DNA of 64,000 bases from Stichopus chloronotus. Taxonomy: Eukaryota > Echinodermata > Holothuroidea > Aspidochirotida > Stichopodidae. The DNA is taken from contig CM037848.1 of assembly GCA_021234535.1 (NCBI GenBank), forward strand, positions 14,091,444 to 14,155,443, given 5' to 3'. The translations under genes and the position numbers were made by a program. Shown in pieces: positions 50,230 through 61,000 of the stretch (position 1 is its first letter; each line of letters begins with the position of its first letter). The notes under the pieces were generated by a model that had not been told where the DNA came from, made no database searches, and saw only the letters and a list, made by a program, of their open reading frames with translations.

Positions 50230-51989
50230 AATGACATGTAAAAATATACAAGAAATTTCTTAGATGCTCTGAATACACAAAACGGTGTATTCTTTATTTA
50301 AGTATTGTTTTCATCGTGACTTTTTTTTTTTCATTCTTCTTCTTGTACGTGTACAAAATGGGATACGAGAGACATATCTCATTGTGCCTTGAAGGAACAC
50401 CTTGATAATTCTTTTCCATGTAGATATTATTTTTTCCAGCAGTATTGTTAATGATGTTTTCAACTATTCACCTTCAAATAAGTCAAAGAGTCTATCAAAG
50501 AGCTGAGTTTGTATTGTGTTGCGAATTGATAGTTTAGATCAGGCTTTCTCAACTTAATTTGCAGAAGCACCACGTGGCTAAATGTCCTTGATATAATGCA
50601 CCACTGATTATTGTCCTGAAGGTGGGTGGGGTGCAAGGGAAGGGGAATTTTGGGGTTTTACAAGGGGCTTAGATGCAGAATGATGCAAAGTTTGATAAAT
50701 TAGTTAGTGGGAAGTTACAAATTTTCCTATGTTTTGGACAAAACAGCTTTCATCAGCATAGTTAGAAAAAGTTCCACTTTTCAATATTCTCCCAGTGCCG
50801 TTTGCTCGCAACTCGAAACCATGTTGCGCGCCACAAATGGCATGTGTGCTACCATTTGAGGGAGCCTGGTTTAGATAATGTATTTTCTCTTGTTTGAGTA
50901 AGTCTATGAGTAAGTTTTTCCAAGTCATCAGAATGCATTCCTCTTCATTACATTTTTTGGTCTGTTATGACTTCTGCAGAGGATGTAAGGGTTTAACTGA
51001 ACATATTCCAGTCCCAGCTTACCTGATGTTAGTTACTGAAGCACTGACCCCCCAACCTAACATGTTGTTTACATATATAGAGTTTCAGGGTCATAAATAC
51101 TCTGTATATCATCAGATTGACAATGCAGCCTATCAAGTCAAATGTGATGTCCACTCCAACAGCAAGTCCAGAGGGTGGGGAACCCTCCCCTTGGGTCCAC
51201 CAAGAAAAAAAATGTAAAAGGTATAAAAATTAGGTGGAAATCATGTATGTGCGGGACATTTCTGGTGAAAGGGGTATAGTGAAGCATGTAATGACCCCAG
51301 TTCAAACTAATTCCCTGTTGTCAAATCGTTCCATATTGTAGAGCCTCTGGCCCTGGACCCCATTAGGGTTTTGCAGGGTTGTACTCTTACGGTACGCTAT
51401 GGGTGTGAAGCATGTTTATTATGGAATGGTGGTCTCAGAGTCCTCACATGGGTGTCACTCCCCCTCCCGCACCCATTTCCCTCAGAAATTGCAGGATCTG
51501 CCCATGGTCCACTCCTATGGCTATACTTACACAGTGGGTATCAGAGAGCTGTGGACTAGCCTGAAGAAAGCGTATGCTCTATAAGGCCCTTCAGACAGGA
51601 TGAACTGAGATATCTGGCAAAATGTGTTTTTTTTTAATAATCACATGTGGCTAGCATGGCAATGCATACAACTTATGGTAGGAGATTCCACACGACTGAA
51701 CTGAGCTTGGTTCAAGTCTGAGGTAAATGTTATAAAGTTGAAATTTAAGGCTTGTAAGTTTGATTCTGTATGTAATTTCATGATGGCAGCACAGTCGCCT
51801 TTCAAGAGAAGAGGTTGTTGACCTGCCCTTAAATAGATGATAACATAGAAATAATTCAATGATATTACACTGGAACAAAGGCATTTTGCTTACTTTCTTT
51901 TAATCTACAATGTCTCAAAGTTATAAACACATAAAAGTTATTCATAATTGTAAGCCTGACATGCAAGTCAACAAAGTTACAAGCACAAA

Positions 51990-52450
51990 CTCTTCCCTTA
52001 TCTTCTTCTCTCCATCTACCTGTTGCTGGCCCACCGTCACCCTGTTGCTTGTTTCACTTTATCCTCTCTCTATGAGTCCCCCCCCCCCCGCTTTTCCAGG
52101 CTTCACCTCTCATATGCATCCTGTCCTTTATTTGCCAGTCCTCATCTTATCCTCACCTTTCTCCTATATCCTCTTTTCTCTCTGTCAGTATTTCCTCTCC
52201 AAATTCGGTTGGCATCTAGTTATCCTCTTTCATCTCTACTTCTCTCCATCCTACCCCTTCTTCATCCTTCAATCACCATCATCCTCCTTTTTCTTCAAAG
52301 TCTTGCCTCAACCACTGACCCTATTCCATCTCTTTATCCTCCTAACCATTTTCTCTCTTACCATCCTCTCTTCTCTTTGCGTCATCCTAGTACCATCTTC
52401 CCCATTCCTCCACTCCCTCTGCTCCTGCCCCCCCCCCCCCTCTTCCCTTT
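51990..52450 (+). repeat. Long pyrimidine-rich (CT) tract
   Basis: About 460 bases of strongly C/T-biased + strand sequence, with repeated CCTC, TCTCTC and ATCCTC words and C10 runs. It produces long low-complexity open frames (Ser/Pro/Leu-rich, 156 and 184 codons) that I do not accept as genes. Its strand asymmetry is the mirror of the purine-rich tract at 62421-62850. Confidence 0.75.
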
Positions 52451-53766
52451 TGATAAATGCCTGACTATTGTTTCACAAACAAAGCTAAACTAAGAAGAGA
52501 CAATTGGCCAATGCTGTAGTTATCATGATATGATTATGTTTATCGTTATATCAGTATAAAAGGTTAACTGAAGTGTTGTAATTTACTGACATGTATTCAG
52601 ATCAATTTGGGCCAGTCCATATATTGTTATATGAAGCAACGTCAGTTAAATGCTTTGTCAAGAAAGGAATTCAGTTTGAACCCATTGTGCAAACATTGCA
52701 TCATGATGTGTTCAGTCATATCCTGAAGGGAGGGGTCCAAAGAGAATCCCCCAGAAATTTGGGGGGTCAAAAGATTAGTACTGTTATGTCACATGTGCTG
52801 GTGGATTCACTCCCATCTTTCTCAGTGTTGCCCTGCTCCAGGGATCTCACCTGATTACAGGCCTGCATGTGGTAATTTAATTGGGTGGTTCATTTTGTAA
52901 ATCTTGTAGCTTATAGGTATAGCTTTAGCATATTTCCACATTACCAATTTGAAAATTTACCAATTAAAAAATTGTTTATAACTACAAGCACCTATGGGAG
53001 AAGCGTTTTCCTGTGGGAATATTCCTTTCGTTCCCTTCTACCTTCCCCCCCCCCCCCACACCCTTCAATTTCAAAAAAATAGGGACGGCACAAATGCATA
53101 ATACAGCGAACAAACGTCTGAGGAATCACGGAAGGGTCAAACGTCTAAGTATTTTCGATTTTCGCACGTTTCCCTTACTTTGCAATCTTCCCCCACGACA
53201 TCCGCATTTCCCTCTCAATAGTTTCTTTTTCTTTTGTTTTTCTTTGTCGATACGTCATCGATGTTAAAGATACAACAGAAACACCAACGCACAGACAAGG
53301 TTCACGTAAACCAGGTAAATTATATCGGAAGTTGGAGCGTTTGTCGGGGGAGGGTGTCCACTGCATAGAAGATCCCAACAGACAAATACAGGTAGATGTT
53401 AGCTTGCACTCTATACAACACATACACAAGTCAATAGCTTCTCACTGTGCGCACATTTAATTCTTCCACCGGAGAAAAACGGGTTTGCTTGTAAAACTGG
53501 AAGTTTCTCTCGGTTCCAAATTCTGTAGCCTTTTACTGGGAATACCATCTTTTCCAGTTTTACCTCAGGAGGCAGAATTGATGCATAATTTCTCTCTATC
53601 TGCGAACACGTCGCTAGAATTCGTTAATTGTTTTTATCCAGTTGTAAGCATACGGAACGTTCAATTAAACTCACATTGCATTATTGCGTGTACTATTTAT
53701 AAGTGTTTAAAGGGGCTATGCACGTTTGTCTCGGTGGAATTTTACGATGCGTAAGGGATTTTCGTG

Positions 53767-53780
53767 ACAACCATGGCAAC
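53767..53780 (+). promoter_or_regulatory. Near-consensus X-box-like sequence
   Basis: ACAACCATGGCAAC matches the palindromic RFX site GTTGCCATGGCAAC at 10 of 14 positions, including the whole CCATGGCAAC core. It lies 4.1 kb upstream of the candidate first exon at 57918 and 3.6 kb downstream of ODAD2, so no target is clear. Confidence 0.25.
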
Positions 53781-54256
53781 CACAGTTTTTTAAACTTATT
53801 TTGCTTTTAGTGAACAAGAACATTAGTTTGATATATTTTTGTACTCGTGTGTGTTTTTGACCGTGGACGAGGTGGGGTGGTCATGCATCTTTATCTGCAC
53901 AAAAAATAAAAATCACTGTATCATATGTGATGTGCGAAATTGATTGTTAGCAATTTTAAATATCTTGCCTTTATATTGCGTTGATTTATGACACACGCAA
54001 GCGCCAGTAAGACGTATAGGGGATGAACTGCTAAACTTGCCAAAGACTCTGGAACTTTAGAAACCGTCCCAAAATATATGACCCCTTCCCCCGTTAGTCG
54101 GTCCTCCCTTCCCTTCCCGGGTCTGATCGCGAGGCTTATTCCTCTTCCCCAAGATCTCTGGAGAAGTAAACCAGAGATAGGGAGGATCAGGGGTTCGCCT
54201 GGGAGGATGTAGTTTTGACCATTTTTTGCCATCCTTCCATAGGAATGAGGATGATT

Positions 54257-54505
54257 AAAGCTGTATTGCATCACCCTTAGCTATATTTTCTTCCCGGAAA
54301 GCAAAATTCTCAACTGGTTCTAAGTTAGTCTCTTAGATTGACAGCAAATTCGAAAGATGCAGAGCAGCTCGTATTACACAGCGTACACAGGGATCCATTG
54401 TTTTGATTACACATGTGGAGGAATTTAAGACAGGCTGAGGGAGGGACTAGAGGTAGGTGGTTGGGAGAATTGAAACTGTCTGGGGTGATGAGTTTTTGTC
54501 TTTAA
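54257..54505 (-). repeat. Dispersed repeat family A, inverted copy
   Basis: Reverse complement of 10527-10780 over its full length, with near-identity in long blocks such as CAGACAGTTTCAATTCTCCC and GTAATACGAGCTGCTCTGCA and small deletions (for example in the GAGTACTGTAAC region). The flanks do not match, so the two copies inserted or moved independently. The high similarity suggests relatively recent activity. Confidence 0.7.
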
Positions 54506-57500
54506 GGATCCTACTTCAACCAGCCTAAATAGCTTTTACACGTAACCAATTTCGGGGAATGGTTTCCTCTGAATAGTTGGACTTTATACTCCTGGTTCTG
54601 TTCAAACAACCACAGTCACTTGTGATCTCCAGATGATACCGGGGTCAGTAAAGTTCTTATTCAAGCACTCCTTTAATTCTCCTCCCCTCGTACCCACTTC
54701 AGTTCAGAGACGGAGGCACTTGTGTCCTGCCATCCTTCCGTGTAACCGAAATAATCCATTAGTAATTTCACATCTGTGAAGAAAATCACTGTTGATGTAA
54801 TAAGAACTTGACCAAAAGGAGAGCGAATTAGGAGGGAAGGGGTGGGGTAAAAGAAGGGGGAGGGAAGTAACAAATATTAACATGTTAACCTGACAAAACA
54901 ATTTGCTAGTCTGATATTTAATTCTTCTGATCACGAAAAAGACCAAAAGACGCTCTGTTCCACGGTCAGAAAAGATCAACAATTGGGTACGAGTAACTGG
55001 ATTAGTTCACAGACTGATTAACCCAATTCCGAGGAAGGGGAGCGGGGGGGGGGGGGGTGAGAAGTAACAAACTTGAGGAATGATAGCGGATCGTCATAAT
55101 TGGTAAAGATATATTCAAGAGTACGGGTAAGACGTTACATGCAATAGAGTCAGTTTAAAACAATGTTTACATCAGGATTGCCTCCACAATTGTAGGCTTA
55201 TGACAGATGGAGGAAAGTTTTGCTTTCAGACAGTAAATTCTTTTCAAATTTGGTTCTGTGCGATCATTGGGAGACGAAATGAAAGTGTGGAATGCGAGTC
55301 ACCCCAAAATAGTTTCTCGATAAACCAGATCTGCAGGCCAGTAATCAAGTCAGATTCCCTTGTGGAGCAAAGCAGGAAATGTGGGCAAGAAATGCCGGAA
55401 CTTGTGACATAACGTTGATAATTCAGGGGCGGATACTGGGGGGGGGGGGGGTGACTAGTTACCCTCCACGCAACTGTGGCACCCATTTGTAAAAGGACAA
55501 TTTTTTTTTTTTATGTAGTGAGGTTAAATTATGTTTTTAAAAGGAAGAAGAAAGGAAACTTGGGAGCAACGCAACACTTTATAAGGCTACATCTTAGAAA
55601 CTATCAAAGTTATGGAGATGTATGATCAAAATGGCCAGACGAGATTAAAAATGTTTTCCTTTTTATTTCTTGGAGAAAAATCCGTATAACTATCCAATTT
55701 GTGGTACTAGGCCTATTTTTGGTCCCGAAATAATTGCACTATCCCGCATGTGAACACAGCACACACATAATGAAACACAATCTTCAAGAGTGGAGTGGAC
55801 ACCCTCTTTGCCTTATACGACTTGGGCCTCCACCAGGACACAACTCAAAGGTCACCCCCCCCCCCCAAAAAAAATTCTCGATCCTCTCCCTGTAATCTTT
55901 TCACCCCAAAAATTTTTAAGGGGGATATTTATGTTGGAGGTTTTCACGATGGATGCATTGCTTTGGAAGCACTATGGAGTGATGGTATGTGGCCAGTAAA
56001 CCTGGTCAGACACTTGGTCTGAACCACATTGGATGACCGGTAGCAGCAGGTGAGGTCGTTGGTGGCGGAACAGCTGAAGGGGGGGGGGGGGACATGGCAC
56101 ATGTGACATAATCTTGAGTTTGCGTTTTGTCCCAGGTTGTTGATGTCTGGGGGTTAACGTGGGGCCAGCTAGGCCAGGACTGAGCGCTGTGTCTCTAACC
56201 ACAAATTTTTGAAACAGTAAGGCACCATTATATGCAAATTAACGTAACATTGTTCAGCCTTACTCAAGCATGGATTTATGTCTGGGATTTCTCTTTTACA
56301 AGTTCCTGAAATGTAGGGAAGGGGATTTATTTTTACTTTGTGAGGAACTACTCCCCCTTGACTTGTGGCCCTGCGAGTGCGAGGACTGTAAAGAAACCAG
56401 CTGAAACAGTGGAGGAGGAAAGTCGGGTTCATGATAATTACAACAAAGAAATAATTACATATGGAATGGCTGACTAGTAAAGGTGAGCCAGCAGTGTAAT
56501 TGACAAAATGAATTTGACCAATGGCGCAAAGATGTAGTTCCTCGATCATTCACCATTACTTCATCATTAATTTGCGATTCCAGCTGCATGTTTGGCTAAA
56601 TGAAAGCAACAGAGTAACCCTGTGACAAGAGCAGATTATGCAGCTAGCCGAGGGGATGATGCGTAGGGCCTATCGTCACCCATGGGCGTCGATTCTTGGA
56701 GGATATGGCGGATGTTACCCTACTATATTGAGTGGAGGGGACACTAAGACACCTACCTACCATCTACCCACTTTTTGGACCTTAAACTGTTCCTAGGAGA
56801 AGTGTAAATTTTCACACCTGTGTTCTATACCAGAGAGACTGGAAAGTGCCATTTCCTGCAACTCGAGAGGCATTTTGATCATTTTTTTTCTGTACGCTGA
56901 TGGTGGTGCGCCGCTTAAATGAAGTTATCATGGCTCGCCCTCTCCTCACTTCAACCCTTTACCTGCATGCCGATCATCACCCTACCCCCCATGAAGAAGT
57001 CTGCATGTGGTGGATCACTGAGCGTTTATGTCAGATGTCCCCCCCCCCCACACACACACACCTTCAAAATCATAGGAAGCCCATGTGGTCCCTTCATTCT
57101 ATCGACCCCTCCCTCACCCACCCATAGTTTCCATTGGACTTTCCACTCATATCAACTTCTCATTTGCACATATAGCGGGAACATTACGATCTTTGATAAT
57201 GTTGCGTGTTATGCAGTCCCCTTCAATGAAATTTATTGGGGATCCTTCAAATAGGCCCCGTATTCTCATGCCAGTGTTCATTCTCAATAGGCTACCTCTA
57301 TACTCCCAAATTCGCGACTTTGAAATAACTTAGATGTTATAGCATTCTTTATCCTTTGTTGCTCTGCATGTCAGTCTTTACATTTCACACTAATTTGTGT
57401 AAGTCGACTTTATCAGATCGTAAAAACTTCAGACATTTACGCCATTATCACTGCTGTGGGGCCAAACATGACGTCATCACTGAGCGGAATTACCTGTTTA

Positions 57501-57917
57501 CTGCATTCGGTGTAAGTGCACAGACTGGCAAGCCACGCGTTTAGTGTCACTCCGTCATTCGAAACTAGATGGAAGTTACCTTTCATCTTTTGGGAAATAC
57601 ACGATAGGGTTTTTAACTGTGGAATAAACTGTAGATGAGATCAATAGGAGTTACTCATTAATACGGCATTGACGAGAGCTGATAAATTGTTCTTTAGGGG
57701 CGACTGAATGAGATCAATGCCCTAATCCAATTTATCAACCCGCTGTTCCACTTGAACGCCGAACCGCTCGCGACGTTACAATGCTGTGACGAAGTTACAG
57801 TTCTTTGTTCATTTTTATGATTTTCTCGGGACTGTCTCACATAATTTTTGTACGAACTAAGCGGAAATTGTTTGTAGCAGATCGTGAGGTGAATAATTTT
57901 AAAGAATTTGGTCAGAA

Positions 57918-58087
57918 ATGCCAAATAATCGGGAAAGAAACGAGCAAGAACCTGGTACCTCCGGAGCTCGTGCGAGCTCCAACACTAGTTCTACCTCCAG
58001 ACCCCGACAACAGACCCAAGAACGTATTCCACGACCACCTGGATCGAGTAAAATTAGTAGCAAAATGCTTCAAACCAGCGCCAAAAG
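57918..58087 (+). CDS. Candidate first coding exon of an unidentified gene
   Basis: An ATG in good context (AGAAATGCC) opens MPNNRERNEQEPGTSGARAS, continues Ser/Thr/Arg/Pro-rich (ERIPRPPGSSK, KMLQTSAK), and reaches AAAAG|GTAAAA, a plausible donor in phase 2. Without splicing, the frame stops two bases later. A CpG-rich stretch (CGCCGAACCGCTCGCGACG) lies about 150 bases upstream, as in many animal promoters. The composition suits a disordered N-terminal tail. An overlapping frame (ATG at 57817, open to 58203) cannot be excluded. I do not recognise the protein and found no second exon before the window ends. Confidence 0.3.
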
Positions 58088-61000
58088 GTAAAATACTGTT
58101 TCGTAGTAACATGTACCTTAAATCCAACAACCAGTATCATTTTGAAAGAAAAGAAAGGATCGTTTTTTCCGTGGGGCGTGACAACAGATATTCAAGGTTG
58201 TGACGTGAGCAAGCCATCCGCCCCACTTCCCATCAATCTAGCTCATTTGCATATAAGCTTAAAACGGTTCAGTCAAGAACATCGTATGATATTTCCGATA
58301 ATGTTTAACATGAGAATGATCTACTCTAGATTATCTATCATATGATACCAAATTTATAGAAAAGTATGAAATTATCTTTGTGAAATCTTCGATTGAATAT
58401 TAAGGCCAATTGTTTACGTTTGTACGATTTCAACTGCATGTATACGTACGTACATGCTTGCCCACACGAAAGACACTGCACAACGAATGTGTGTTAATTC
58501 ACCATTGGTAATCAATGTTTGTTAAACAAGGTAATTAACGTCTTTTGCAAAATACTGATAAAATATAAGTGACTTTATTACCAAAATGACGATTTATATT
58601 AGCCTAATGTGGAACATTTGCTGCATTTACAGGTGGGTTTATGGCTAAAATGTGAAAATGACAGTATAGTTGAGGGAATGAGGAAGTGGAGTTTGTGAGG
58701 ATTGCCTTTGTCTGAGAGAGCCATGACTTTCAGACTTAAACTTCAAGCTGATATTCTTATAGCCCTTGCTATGAAAGAGTATTGAGGGACTATGACAAAT
58801 TTGAAAGAAATGCAGGTCTTGCATCATATCACACATGAGAAGAGGCTAATATCTTGGCTCTCAACTTAGCAAAGGTTTTCAAGAATATTCACCAACTCTC
58901 ACTTGCTAGTCACGTACGCTAAAATCAGACAAAGAGCGAAATGTTTAAGCTGTCTCTGTGCCGGAAAAGGTTGTTACCACTGTTGTACCTTTTCAGAAAT
59001 AAAGTGGTGTGATACTTTTATCACATGCATAATTTCTTACAAATAATTGGGTAGTTAATGAACTGTTACATTACAATTACTTGCAGCTGAAAGTGGCAAA
59101 TATTTTCCTTTACTCCCTTAAGTTTGATCACTTCAAAATCCGGGAAAAAGTGATCACATCCCTTTCTACTGTACCTGTATCGACATGAAATGATAGCTAC
59201 CAGTGCAGGGTAAATAGCCCCGTGGCTGTATCACAAATGCAAAGTTTGTACAGTAGTTAAACATGAATTATGTGTTTCTGAAAGTGGATTTGGAAACAGA
59301 AAGATTTGTATAATGATTTTCTGCATGCATGACTTTAATTTTGGTCCTAGTCACTGCAACATGCATTACGAATCGATGCGGTGAACCAGTTTTAAACATA
59401 GCTCTTTAATTCAGTTAAAGTATATATTTGAGATCCAACATGAGCAAGCAAAATATTTGCCAGGTGCTACGCATTGCAGTGTATGTGTTGCCCGTAGACA
59501 CAGAAATCCTTGACAAGTCACATCTTCCAGACACATTTTCCTCAGCGATTAACTGAGTCAGATTCTTGTACCAAGCTGAAGAGTAGTTTTCGCTTTCTCT
59601 GAATGATCAAAGCACAAATCTCCCTGTAACTTAATACAATTACCATACAGGCTGGTACAAATACATGCAGTTTGTAATTAGCTGATTTACTGTCACAGGA
59701 GTCGTGCTGTGTAGTGGATAACCTTGTGGATGAAATAGTCAAGTGGGCATATTGGCTCTGAGGATGATCAAGTGACATTGTGTTTCAGCTTGTATCGTTT
59801 TTTTAAGTTAACTGTTCACCAACTGATTGATCATTAATTACCACCTCCCAGCTACTAATATTTGCTTTTGCTAGATGGGCGTTTGTCTTGTCCTTCATTA
59901 TCAGAAATATGTGCAGCCATATCTGTAGGCATACGTCATTCAAAAACATCTTAGTGTAGTCATGTACTTTGCTCCTGTTTTAACCGTGTCCTGTAACTTG
60001 CACACCCTTCATCTACTGTGCAGCACCCTCTGGTAATTTGTGACATGGTCCTCAGGATTGTCTAGCTGCAGCCAGCCAACCCAGATCACTTCATTATCCT
60101 TTCGTGTGTTGTTCTAAAGTCGTCGGTGATAAGTTCGCATGTTATTTGATATGCATGGATTCTGTACGAAACTACAAACCACCATCTTCTAACCGCACCA
60201 CATACCATTTCCCGCCAGTCACCAATTTACTCCTTGTACAGGTAGCTAAACCTGTGAACACCCAAATTCAGTGGTCGTGGAATTTCAGCTTATTCAGTTC
60301 AAGTTAACCTTGTGCAACTACATTTACAGTAAGAGAAAGTATGGAATTTATATTTGCTCATACAATTTTTCAAAAATTGTGCCAGGTACTGAATTTCCTT
60401 ACTAATGGGACCAGCTGACAATACTTTAAAGTACTGAAGGCCTACATAAATTTAATCCAGTTGGTACGGTATATGTTTGATGTTTTGTGCAATTTTGACA
60501 AATTTGTGACAATTATGCAGCCATTAAAACATCATTTGAAGTATCTTTGGTTGATGGTAGTGAAGACTCAATTATCAGGTTTGAAATCATTTAAAGGTGT
60601 GATCACTGCCAGTTCAAGTACAGTAGGCCTATTTCACGTTCAGAACAGTGGAATGTGTTATGGTCTACCAACCTTGCCTCTCAGTGGCATGCAGGCTATT
60701 GGTGAAAGGTATGTCATTAACTGTCACTTCACCTGCATTTATCTAGATCTGAAAGCCTTAAATCTAAGTTCAGTCAGTACCAAGATGAGATCATTTACCT
60801 CAGCATGGGTGATCACCATGGTGTTGGCGGTTGGCCTGCTATTCCCTCCATGACTACCTGATAACAGATTTCTGACTAAGAAGCCACATCCATTTAAGTG
60901 GAGAGCAAAATTTGGGTGAGGCATGTTCATCCATCACATATTCGGATCCAAGAAGCAAATGACCCCAGTCCAATTTTAGGTCTAACTCTGATGCAGCATC

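Larger units (their letters stand above)
50149..57917. other. Intergenic region downstream of ODAD2
   Basis: No supported gene. Contents: ODAD2 3' end, a pyrimidine-rich tract (51990-52450), an inverted copy of dispersed repeat A (54257-54505), and several C or G homopolymers (for example near 53047, 55046, 55440, 55856 and 56080). A near X-box sequence ACAACCATGGCAAC lies at 53767-53780. Open frames are short or low-complexity. A strong-looking donor (GATG|GTATGT near 55983) follows a short frame with GDIYVGGFHDGCIALEALW, but I find no partner exon. Confidence 0.45.

Noticed and set aside
51910..52493. Two overlapping 156-184 codon ORFs
   Set aside because: They are Ser/Pro/Leu low-complexity translations of the pyrimidine-rich tract.
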